Assembly (NCBI GenBank): GCA_023091665.1
Contig: JALJCQ010000030.1
Coordinates: 3,040,501 to 3,104,500 of the forward strand
Origin: Pythium myriotylum
Taxonomy: Eukaryota > Oomycota > Peronosporomycetes > Pythiales > Pythiaceae
Direction of reading: 5' to 3'
Length of the DNA stretch: 64,000 nucleotides
The notes under the pieces: generated by a model
Told to the model about the DNA's origin: nothing
The model's database searches: none
Seen by the model: only the letters and a program-made list of their open reading frames with translations
Program-made: the position numbers and the translations under genes
In this document: positions 39,001-47,779 of the stretch, piece after piece
Layout of the letters: every line of letters starts with the position of its first letter
Numbering within the stretch: the first letter of the stretch is position 1

Positions 39001-42000
39001 ACCACACCTTCAAAGGTGTCAGAGAGTGTCTCGTCACCAACACCGGACGTGGCATCTCCCACGACTGCGAGTGAAAGCTTCATCGACTGGTGAACAACGT
39101 TGAAAATTCGGCCAAGTGCAAACTTCCACTCGGCCCGCTTCTGCAATTGGGCGAAACTAGTGTTGTCAATAATGTATCGCAGCGACAGTAACAAGCCATG
39201 TACGAGTGGGGATTCACCGCGAGAAATGTCGGCAGTTTCTAGGCGCGAAGTGATAATATCAGTGAGCTTGAGTACGAGACGAACATGGGCATTTTCGACA
39301 GTTTCTCGTGATGGAAGTCTGGACGGCAAGTCAGCGACGCTGTGTGCAACCAACGACTGGCTACGCGTGTAGAGGAGAAGCATAAAATGAGCACCAGCAT
39401 CACTTTCACGCTGGCGCGGGCTGATGCACAGCGTCAAAGCCCACTTCCAGAGTCGTTCTAGATCGCGTTGCGTTGTGAAACCCGGCAGATTGGCAGGATA
39501 CAAGTCCAAGATGGTGTTGGCAAGGGCACGAATAACGTCCCACGAACCAATAAGCATGTTCAGCAAGCAAGTCACCATGTGCGAAGTCATCAGCAACGAG
39601 TCATCCTCAACAGAAGGTACTCCAAACACCTGAAGATGAAGCAGCAACACTTCCAGCCCAACGATGCTACGCTGCACAAGCGATCCAGGATAGACTGAAG
39701 TGATAATGAATAGCTTCATCCACTTCTGGAAGTCCTTCGCTCGCGCAACCTCGTTAGCGACATATTGCTTTTCAGCTTCCGTCGCCCGGGGATTGATGTT
39801 TTCTTTATCGTTGATGCGCAGGAACTCCTTGACGCGGAATAGCACTGTCTTGAGGCCGTTAAGTGAGTTGACACGCGTCGAAGCCGTGATCTCCTTCGCA
39901 CTAAGCACCAAGAACCGCTTGATAAGCTCGACTTCGCCAGTAGATGGAAGATTAGTCGACTTGAGTGACGCACACAGAGCTTCAAATGCAGCACCACGGG
40001 CCTCCGGTCGCGAGTTCTCAAGACCCTGCTGGATTTCGACCACAGAGAGACCGAGCAGCTTCTCTGGTGAAATCTTGCGGCGAGCGAACTTCAGTACTTC
40101 AATAATTGCCCATAACGACACGTCTTTGTTGTTCGACCCCTCTATGCGAAGCTGCTCGATTAGAACGCTAACACACGCCGGATCCTTCTTCAGCAACAAC
40201 GGCAAAGCATACATTGCAACACTTGAACGCAGCTTGATGTCTCCGGTGAGAAGGACTTCAACAACGTCAGCCATCCAGTACTGACGCAATTTCGACAACT
40301 CAACTTCATCGTTGCGTTTTCCACCTTCGCTCAACTCGTCTAGGACTTGTGTGAACAATCCAGCAGCAGCAGCAGACACATCCTTGATTCCAACCGCGTG
40401 AAGAATCGACTTCAAAAGACTGGGGTGCTCGTCAAGAAGAGTCGCAGCACCGTATTGCGTGACGAGGATCGAGAGACCTCCGTAACGAGCACGGCTGTGA
40501 TGTGGCAATTGGATAAGCTTGGTCACCGCATTGGCCTTCCAACCATTGAAGAATCCGCCCAGTACCTGGAAGGTCACGATGTGGGAAAACATCAAATGCA
40601 TAAACTGATTCACTCGCTTTGATGGATTCTCCCAGTTCAGCAACACAACGCTCGTGAGGTTAGCGATCGTCCACTGCGTAATGGGTGCGAAAGCAATCGA
40701 AGCCTCCTTCTTCTTGCTTATCACGCCAACACCGCGACGGAGAAAGGCTTCTAGGACCTGGAAGGCATACAGGCGAGTGTTGAGTGATTCATCTCCGCAA
40801 TAACCGTGAACCGTCGCGAAAACGAAATCCAAGATTGATCGTTGCTCACTGCCGCTTTCAGACTGCACAAGCTGGGTCGCAGAAAGCAAAAGTTCGTCAT
40901 CAGATAGGCTGTTGATGAAGCCGCGGAACACTGCAAGGCGTGCAAAGTCACCGAAGCCGGCATTGTCCTTCTTCAGGTGATCAAGCAACGGACCCTGACC
41001 AATCGGGGCCGGGGCGGCGACCTCATCAGCCTGGTACACGGCACTCATGAGAAACTTGATCGTGTCTGCTTGGGCGGTGTTAGCAGTTACACCACTTTTG
41101 AGTGAGCCGAACAGCATTAGTCGGAACACAAGGCAGTAAGCCAGCCCAGTTTGAGTGAGCAAATCCTTGTGGACCACTCGGGTCTTCAAGATAAGCGCGC
41201 AATGGTCCAGTAGGCGAGAAAAATCAACACACGCATCCTCAAAGGTTGACTTCGCGCCGACCAACTGCTCGTATAGCACATCCTTCAAGCTCCCCAGTAC
41301 GATAATGCACTTCAGCGCGACGCTGGCTCGCTCGGACGCCATAAGCACGGCATTTGTCGGACTCGACGCATCTGTCGCCTGGGCCGTTTCGTCCTCATCG
41401 TTGATTGAGGTCTCGACGTTGTCATCTCCGTGGATTGCCTGGTACTCGGCGATCGGTGTCACCAGCACGGCGAGCTGATCGGCGAGGAACTGAACCGAGC
41501 GTCGAAGCGTGCTGCTCGCGGATCCGTCATCGCTGTCGCGGACGAGCACTATGAGCACGTAAGGGAACTCGACGAGCGTCTGGAGATGGCTCAGGCGCTT
41601 GACCACGTGCTCGGGGTTCTGCTCCCCAGATCGTCCAGCCGCGAAGAGCGCATCCAGCGCAGCACGCAGCTCCTCGCGCGCGACAGCCTCGATCCCCCAC
41701 GCAGCCGCTCCATCCAGCGAGTCGATGGCCACGAGGTCACTCAGCACGAGCAGAAAGTTCTTGTGGAGCGGCTCGAGCCCGGCGTCGAACGCGCCGAGCA
41801 AGCGGAAGAAGAGCCGCCACGCGGCCTCCGCGAACGCCGCGAAGCCGGTCTCGGCGCCCGAGAGTCTCTTCACGCCCGCACGGACGCCCTGCAGCAGACG
41901 CAGCTGCTCGAAGCGCGAGGGCGCGTCGGCGAGCAGCGCGAACCACGCGGCGAGGTCGAGCGTGGGCGCCGCGCCGTTGCTCGGCTTCTTGGCGTCGGTT

Positions 42001-42137
42001 TCGACCACGAACGGCACGGCCGCGTTCAGCGGGAGCTGCGCGACGACGCGGCGCACGTCGGCGGCCGGTGGCGCGCCCGTGGCGTCGCCGCCGGCGAGCG
42101 ATTCCTTCACGAGTCCCTTGCGCTTGCGTCGCACCAT
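36042..42137 (-). CDS. THADA/Trm732-like HEAT-repeat protein (DUF2428)
   Basis: This large helical-repeat protein of 2031 residues is similar in size to human THADA. The family domain DUF2428 lies around residues 1050-1350. Its most telling block, VWRSRVHALNILKLISQD followed by WVVRNSSMMLF near residues 1255-1320, matches the conserved VHALNIL...WxVRNSSxxLF signature. In yeast and humans THADA/Trm732 partners an FtsJ-type methyltransferase (Trm7/FTSJ1) for 2'-O-methylation of tRNA position 32; the animal protein also affects calcium and energy balance. The flanks are HEAT-like repeats. The ATG at 42137 (MVRRKRKG) was chosen because the frame further upstream starts with a non-ATG codon. Only 170 bp separate it from the stop of the ABCG gene upstream. 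The first 641 codons recur at 49669-51593. Confidence 0.85.
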   Translation of the reverse strand: MVRRKRKGLVKESLAGGDATGAPPAADVRRVVAQLPLNAAVPFVVETDAKKPSNGAAPTLDLAAWFALLADAPSRFEQLRLLQGVRAGVKRLSGAETGFAAFAEAAWRLFFRLLGAFDAGLEPLHKNFLLVLSDLVAIDSLDGAAAWGIEAVAREELRAALDALFAAGRSGEQNPEHVVKRLSHLQTLVEFPYVLIVLVRDSDDGSASSTLRRSVQFLADQLAVLVTPIAEYQAIHGDDNVETSINDEDETAQATDASSPTNAVLMASERASVALKCIIVLGSLKDVLYEQLVGAKSTFEDACVDFSRLLDHCALILKTRVVHKDLLTQTGLAYCLVFRLMLFGSLKSGVTANTAQADTIKFLMSAVYQADEVAAPAPIGQGPLLDHLKKDNAGFGDFARLAVFRGFINSLSDDELLLSATQLVQSESGSEQRSILDFVFATVHGYCGDESLNTRLYAFQVLEAFLRRGVGVISKKKEASIAFAPITQWTIANLTSVVLLNWENPSKRVNQFMHLMFSHIVTFQVLGGFFNGWKANAVTKLIQLPHHSRARYGGLSILVTQYGAATLLDEHPSLLKSILHAVGIKDVSAAAAGLFTQVLDELSEGGKRNDEVELSKLRQYWMADVVEVLLTGDIKLRSSVAMYALPLLLKKDPACVSVLIEQLRIEGSNNKDVSLWAIIEVLKFARRKISPEKLLGLSVVEIQQGLENSRPEARGAAFEALCASLKSTNLPSTGEVELIKRFLVLSAKEITASTRVNSLNGLKTVLFRVKEFLRINDKENINPRATEAEKQYVANEVARAKDFQKWMKLFIITSVYPGSLVQRSIVGLEVLLLHLQVFGVPSVEDDSLLMTSHMVTCLLNMLIGSWDVIRALANTILDLYPANLPGFTTQRDLERLWKWALTLCISPRQRESDAGAHFMLLLYTRSQSLVAHSVADLPSRLPSRETVENAHVRLVLKLTDIITSRLETADISRGESPLVHGLLLSLRYIIDNTSFAQLQKRAEWKFALGRIFNVVHQSMKLSLAVVGDATSGVGDETLSDTFEGVVGEVSAAGGKTSAIPLRVDCRGHLILEDTENDVEGGDDADTEQRAVVGSWLAARECGAIVDMIMRRVPLPTNNDATDFFATELARQGGEMLLNSLFELKHKGAVATAYESFEGVCKSFLAHGEKNTTIGNLPSSWADKLLDRLERSEQQFILRRSSGFAYSFIAILRAEPRNTAAIILPRVITNLLRLASQDTDAMSLNAAPHQQAHLVWRSRVHALNILKLISQDAVLSDDVAVYVAQMLEYAIFGFECRSWVVRNSSMMLFAAATQRALGDKRIADGASKNKIPSAEVFSRFPQLDGFLFRALERFTDTAVMDGTVPPGLFPVLMFLSRLRPTDEDEDEILRARGSKPLADFIPLILKCASQSVLAIRQMAAQVLGSIVRFDMALPILKQLSEALPQGVRSPVSPGADQPKPKTTNYVHGVLLQAQSLITKCLAEAETSTGTMKVINEILTFVVTDFLPAHLWLSTVRVKCASIRAVVWEIVESVFQLHASTPDLLSLDKVIETVTTAVLKTVDALTTDSESSRAPGDYNCNRAVVGTFFSLLTLHWTPLSKDAPFVKTWISRLEALLQARVLEVRKRAFKKLIKFIHTGDFDFGNEVAVVASLQAVLLKQLVIETHPTVKTRLLQLLIEIQDSTAATKAPLSANAVAIDTFLNLLASSANVDVVGPVLRLLASAIREGVTSEAALLALKNNVIERSSETQPLGLRFSAAVAIERSDLLLAHVGQKNGTVDIALDAWTAAIKLLQDDDSHVRDVIRKAVHRALASADNAFSLDSSVSETALVPVAIRFFVKTFSTSSKGMEVIKSMVLETVDAPSVLIEYSTGAKAQDWGDLSTRIFEAEGNNFYAEADLIAQLFAGCVFEQPNSTELKAAVLDKLLHALTVLNDSRTREQWLGGMTYYASVFPTFFSLLCVSIAALTSLTDAERVTYAGVVKSIQDQASVSHSFLNAAHPLVTKALAEISAGAKEPKAIHELLFLTPQWTAIN

Positions 42138-42427
42138 TGCTTCCTTGGGTTTGGATGGGTGGCGCACGTCCGTACCAAAACACGGTCGTAGTGGTTCTGC
42201 ACATTGTGGAAGTGATATTTTCACAATAGAGTAGTAATAATAGTAGTAGTAGTATCAGTAGTAGTAGTAGTAGCAGAGGCAGTAATAGTAATATGAGCTT
42301 AGACTTTCTAGCGGCGGCCGGTGTGGAACTTGTAGAGGATGAACGTGAAAATGAGCTGCAGGACGATCGCGTAGCCCGCGAGCACGCCCATGTTGCGCGC
42401 CACGTCCACGTTCTCCATGCCCATGCG
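40213..42427 (-). repeat. 2.2 kb segmental duplication, copy 1
   Basis: Covers the 5' third of the THADA-like gene, its 170 bp promoter with microsatellite, and the last ~120 bp of ABCG-A. It matches 49669-51883 at a constant offset of 9456 bp, and no difference was found at the positions compared. The match begins at ATTGCAACACTTG. Confidence 0.88.
42231..42292. repeat. (TAG)n/(TAA)n microsatellite in the THADA promoter
   Basis: An imperfect trinucleotide tract between the ABCG-A stop and the THADA start. It is conserved base for base in the duplicate at 51687-51748. Confidence 0.8.
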
Positions 42428-44124
42428 CTGCAGGATCGCTGCAGCCTCTGGTGTGTTTTCGTATGCAAGCTGCTCGTACAGGAATGACTCGAACGAGTAC
42501 GTGTGGAACGCGAGGTAGTAGCCCCAGATCCAGTAGTCCGGAATTGAGTGCTTGGGCACCATGTAGCCTTCACAAAGCATAAACATGCCGTAGATGCCGG
42601 CGCCGAGCGCGATGCCGATGATGTAGTGTCGGGCAGCCGAGCCGATGACGTGCATAAGCGACTCGGCGACAACGAGCGAGAGGAAGAGGTTCAGCAAGAA
42701 CCAACCAAAGTTGTTGAGACCAGCCAGTAGTACTACCAGTAGTGAGGAGACGAGAGCGATGAAGAAGATGCCGGGAATTGCCGCGATGAAGTTGGCGATC
42801 GCGTAGCTGAAGACGTTGAGACCCGAGTTGGCACGCTCGCGGAGAAACACGGAGCGCTGCTCAATGAAGAACGGTAGCACGGCGACCGACATGAAGACCA
42901 GAAAGGCCTGCACGTAAAAGAGCAGTGGTACCATGTCGTCTTCGGTGATTCGGTCATTGGTGGACAAGTACATCGTGCCAATCATAAACGACAGCATGAT
43001 GTACATCGCCACACGGACCCAGTAGATACCTGGATTGCGGATGTTGTTGAGCGAGTTCCGGTACAGGATAACCCAGAACTGGCGCAGCGCCGATGGCTCA
43101 ACGGACTCAGCAACGCCGGCATGTCCTCCCAGTGTCGATCGGTCCTGGTCGATAGCTTGAGTAAGCTGCTTAGCAATGCTGCTCTCTGAATATTGGTGGA
43201 CAAGGTGTCCCACATCCGCGTGGCCTTCAAAGTCGTCGTTGACTAACTCGATGAAGTATTCGGCGGGGTTGGAATATTTGGGACATTCGAATCCAACAGC
43301 AGCAAAGTGAGGGATTGCTCCGGCGCGAGGACCACAGTACGCCGTCTGTCCCGAGCTCAGGATCAAGATATTCGAAAACATATCGTACACCAACGACGAC
43401 GGCTGGTGGATCGTGAAGATCACCGTCTTGTTGTTCGCGCGACTCAGCTCCGACAACAGCTTGATCACGTTGTACGTGGCCGACGAGTCCAGGCCCGACG
43501 TCGGCTCGTCCAGCAGCAAGACGGACGGGTTCGAGAGCAGCTCGATCGCGATGGAGAGCGACGGCGCTGGCCGCCCGACAAACCCTTGCGGAAGATGTCG
43601 CCGACGATCGTGTCGCGACAGCTGACCAGTCCCATCTCGGAGATGACGAGGTCGACACGGTCGTCGATCATGGCGGTCGTGACGGAGCTGGGCAGACTGA
43701 GCTTGGCGGCCATGCGCAGCGTCTCGACGACCGAGAAGGAGCCGAGCAGCGAGTCTTCTTGCGCGACGTAGCTGGCGACGGCGCGGAAGGTCTTGACGTC
43801 TCTCTTGACGCCGTTGAGCTCGATGGTGCCGGAGATGGTGCCGGTGCTGACGCGGTCGGCGAGGATGTCGAGCAGCGTGGTCTTGCCTGATCCGGAGGGT
43901 CCCATGACGGCGGTGAGTTGTCCGGGCGCGCATCGTCCGGAGACGTTTCGTAGGATGTCTTTGTGGCCTGCTCGTGTGGTGACGGCATAGCTGAGGTTGG
44001 ACCAGCTTAGTGTGCATGCCACGGAGCTCGACTCTGGAAGCGGAGTGGAGATCTCCTGGAATGCCCGGCCTTCCTCGGACTCGGTCATGGCGGATTCGTT
44101 GGATGGTAAATGACGAAGTGGCAT
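42308..44124 (-). pseudogene. half-size ABCG transporter A, frameshifted
   Basis: ABCG (WHITE-type) half-transporter with the nucleotide-binding domain first. It has Walker A GPSGSGKTT, signature LSGGQRRR, Walker B LLLDEPTSGLDS and then a six-helix ABC2 membrane domain ending KFHTGRR. Such proteins dimerise in the plasma membrane to export lipids or xenobiotics. The reading frame breaks near 43556-43560, just after LSGGQRRR: compared with the gene at 51764-53617 one base is missing. Both halves are otherwise fully open and well conserved. The same lesion occurs in gene B. Thus it is a young pseudogene, a case of unusual translation, or an error in both copies. The 5' end is uncertain (ATG at 44124 or 44088). 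It lies head-to-head with gene B. Confidence 0.8.
42380..44015 (-). repeat. ABCG-A/B inverted repeat, left arm
   Basis: Reverse complement of about 45023-46664, nearly perfect over 1.6 kb and including the shared one-base deletion. The final part of gene A outside this arm (GYAIVLQL) follows the duplicate at 51764 instead of gene B (AYAIVLEL). Confidence 0.8.
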
Positions 44125-44903
44125 GAGCCTCAATCCCAAGTCTTCCGCCGTTGGATATCATTCGAAACGAACGGAGGGATTGGCGGCTGGGTACACTTTT
44201 GGGATCTTCCAAGGTGCAGATGGCTGATAGCATAAAGCCTCTTCCGTCTTCTTGTCGAAAATGAACCCAAGCCCCCGCGAACAAGATAGGCGACAGCATT
44301 GAGAAAAATGGGGGTTTGAATTGATTAGGAGGGATGAACTGCTTCCAGTTTATCGGATACCACGACTGAAGAGTCACGACCAATGGGCAACATGCCTGAC
44401 CGGAACTTGGATCGTCTTTGAACAAAGAAGAATTTCTGTGTGAGACCATCTCACAGAATCTCGTTAAATCCCGACGGAGGCTCAGCCGTGTTTGTTGGAT
44501 GTGACTCACCTGAACCACAGGCCAGTCCGCATGGAAAGCTCGTCGTCTCTTGTCGTGAAGGTCCCACCGTCGTCCATTCAAGTGTGGGTGCACCAGAAAC
44601 TTTTCGCTGGAAATCATATTGTGCATAAACAGTCCGGACTTGGCGTCCTTTCAACTGACTGATCAGATTCCTCATCCCTCCTTCCAATTGTCGAAGAGGT
44701 TGAAGAAACAGAGACGTCGCCCATCCGATCGCAAGTGGCGTGGGTTCATTCTGGTATCGCCAACAGCGACGAATCGAGGAACCGACAGCCTCTCGACCGA
44801 ACCCAATGGCAACCGTTATACTCGTCTCTTCGACGACTTGGCATTTAGAGATTTCCAGCATTGCACGATTTCACCCTCGCCCTTCACAGCCCACACGCGA
44901 GCC
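44125..44903. other. spacer and divergent promoters of ABCG-A and ABCG-B
   Basis: Unique sequence between the head-to-head ABCG copies. Open frames are continuous with the genes but lack domain signals. AGCATTGCACGATTTCACC near 44858-44876 could be an initiator for gene B. Confidence 0.5.
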
Positions 44904-46729
44904 ATGGTGAAGGCAGCCGAGCAAGACCGTCAACAGCTCTCGTCGCCGTCGACGGAGACTTCGTACCAAGTCGCACTCGACGTCTCCAAGGCTACAATTA
45001 TGGATCAGTCCCAGACGCCATACACACTGAGCTGGTCCAACCTCAGCTACGCCGTCACCACACGAGCAGGCCACAAAGACATCCTACGAAACGTCTCCGG
45101 ACGATGCGCGCCCGGACAACTCACCGCCGTCATGGGACCCTCCGGATCAGGCAAGACCACGCTGCTCGACATCCTCGCCGACCGCGTCAGCACCGGCACC
45201 ATCTCCGGCACCATCGAGCTCAACGGCGTCAAGAGAGACGTCAAGACCTTCCGCGCCGTCGCCAGCTACGTCGCGCAAGAAGACTCGCTGCTCGGCTCCT
45301 TCTCGGTCGTCGAGACGCTGCGCATGGCCGCCAAGCTCAGTCTGCCCAGCTCCGTCACGACCGCCATGATCGACGACCGTGTCGACCTCGTCATCTCCGA
45401 GATGGGACTGGTCAGCTGTCGCGACACGATCGTCGGCGACATCTTCCGCAAGGGTTTGTCGGGCGGCCAGCGCCGTCGCTCTCCATCGCGATCGAGCTGC
45501 TCTCGAACCCGTCCGTCTTGCTGCTGGACGAGCCGACGTCGGGCCTGGACTCGTCGGCCACGTACAACGTGATCAAGCTGTTGTCGGAGCTGAGTCGCGC
45601 GAACAACAAGACGGTGATCTTCACGATCCACCAGCCGTCGTCGTTGGTGTACGATATGTTTTCGAATATCTTGATCCTGAGCTCGGGACAGACGGCGTAC
45701 TGTGGTCCTCGCGCCGGAGCAATCCCTCACTTTGCTGCTGTTGGATTCGAATGTCCCAAATATTCCAACCCCGCCGAATACTTCATCGAGTTAGTCAACG
45801 ACGACTTTGAAGGCCACGCGGATGTGGGACACCTTGTCCACCAATATTCAGAGAGCAGCATTGCTAAGCAGCTTACTCAAGCTATCGACCAGGACCGATC
45901 GACACTGGGAGGACATGCCGGCGTTGCTGAGTCCGTTGAGCCATCGGCGCTGCGCCAGTTCTGGGTTATCCTGTACCGGAACTCGCTCAACAACATCCGC
46001 AATCCAGGTATCTACTGGGTCCGTGTGGCGATGTACATCATGCTGTCGTTTATGATTGGCACGATGTACTTGTCCACCAATGACCGAATCACCGAAGACG
46101 ACATGGTACCACTGCTCTTTTACGTGCAGGCCTTTCTGGTCTTCATGTCGGTCGCCGTGCTACCGTTCTTCATTGAGCAGCGCTCCGTGTTTCTCCGCGA
46201 GCGTGCCAACTCGGGTCTCAACGTCTTCAGCTACGCGATCGCCAACTTCATCGCGGCAATTCCCGGCATCTTCTTCATCGCTCTCGTCTCCTCACTACTG
46301 GTAGTACTACTGGCTGGTCTCAACAACTTTGGTTGGTTCTTGCTGAACCTCTTCCTCTCGCTCGTTGTCGCCGAGTCGCTTATGCACGTCATCGGCTCGG
46401 CTGCCCGACACTACATCATCGGCATCGCGCTCGGCGCCGGCATCTACGGCATGTTTATGCTTTGTGAAGGCTACATGGTGCCCAAGCACTCAATTCCGGA
46501 CTACTGGATCTGGGGCTACTACCTCGCGTTCCACACGTACTCGTTCGAGTCATTCCTGTACGAGCAGCTTGCATACGAAAACACACCAGAGGCTGCAGCG
46601 ATCCTGCAGCGCATGGGCATGGAGAACGTGGACGTGGCGCGCAACATGGGCGTGCTCGCGGCTTACGCGATCGTTCTGGAGCTGATCTTCACCTTCATTC
46701 TCTACAAGTTCCACACCGGCCGGCGGTAG
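44904..46729 (+). pseudogene. half-size ABCG transporter B, same frameshift as A
   Basis: Head-to-head duplicate of ABCG-A. Walker A (GPSGSGKTT), signature and Walker B (LLLDEPTSGLDS) are followed by a complete six-helix domain ending KFHTGRR. The N-terminal ~45 residues, starting MVKAAEQDRQQ, are unique. After CAGCGCCGTCGC (ending 45479) one C is missing relative to the intact gene at 51764-53617, so the downstream frame is shifted; it then continues open to the stop at 46729. The membrane domain is identical to that of A except near the C-terminus. Nothing else in the sequence shows decay, so the lesion is recent or the copies are being homogenised. Confidence 0.8.
45023..46664 (+). repeat. 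ABCG-A/B inverted repeat, right arm
   Basis: Partner of 42380-44015; about 1.0 kb of unlike sequence separates the arms. Confidence 0.8.
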
Positions 46730-47779
46730 ACGTATGCACGGTTGCGCGACTGTTGCTCAACATTTGAGAACGTCTTCCAGTCTTGTTCTCCAGTGGGTGC
46801 GTCAGGGAGTGAGTTCAGCGACCTTCTTGACAGCGCAGTTCTGATTTGGATACATTCGTTTATAGAGGTCACGAGTTAATACAAATACGATATCGTTCGG
46901 AGAGGTACGATGATATAGGATATGTTCTTGGAGGTTCAAGTGCAATCCGCCGGTGGGTTACTGGAGGGTCGCAGAAACAGTTTAACACAGAACTTCCAGC
47001 TGCCATGCTGGTGAAATGAAGCCGACGTCGTCTCGATGAGCTGGAAATCGCTGGACTGCGATGCTGCTTCCGTGGTCCATTCGCCACGAGCGATGGGCTG
47101 AGAAGGCTCACAGTTCGGTACTCAACATGTTTCAGTCCGGTGCTGATATGTAGTCTGTCCACTGATTATGTAGACTTCCAAGCCATCATTCAAAGCACTC
47201 TATTCACTACAGTATTAGATACGCTCAGCTCTTATAACGGAAGAAGTCCGAACGACTGGGTGGTTGAGTCCATCCGGCGAGGACTCCATGTGCGGACTGT
47301 CGCTGCGACACAATACGATGGGGACGATCAGCGTCAGTGGTAGAGGGCGCAGCCGTGCCGTTCCGCACGCATCAGTGCCACGCATTGCCGAGGGTCGATC
47401 ATCGCCGCCGTGAGCAACTCCACAGATGGATCCGCGGCTGTAGCGAGGGATCTTGTTAAAAGCTGTTGGACCAGTCACCATTCTGGCGTTCCAAGTTCGA
47501 ATTCTCAGATACCGTTACCGGAGCGTTCAGAAGACCACTCTTCCGTTCGGAATGGGTACGCAACCTTCAACTCTTAGCTCTTGAACCTCAGCTGACAGCG
47601 ATCCTCGCGATCTCCGGCCTGCTGACGCCCGGCGATGATGCTGACCCTTTGTCGCTGATAAGGAAAGCATGAGGATTTCCGGCCCGGGGCATTGGGACGC
47701 CACTCCATCCCCGCACCACTCAGTCCCAGTTCTCTATTTGCTCTCAACCACTCAAGCAACTGCCCTCGCCGACTTCTTC
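46730..47779. other. intergenic region ABCG-B to HTP16
   Basis: No gene recognised. An initiator-like word (CAGTTCTCTATTTGCTC, near 47726-47742) lies about 40 bp before HTP16 and is weaker than those of the short HTPs. Confidence 0.5.

Noticed and set aside
42138..42224. 29-residue N-terminal extension of the THADA-like protein
   Set aside because: It would start at GTG close to the microsatellite. The first ATG (42137) is a better start.
43551..43570. Programmed ribosomal frameshift as the explanation for the ABCG lesion
   Set aside because: No slippery sequence or stimulatory structure is obvious and the intact paralogue needs none. Kept only as a minor possibility in the finding.
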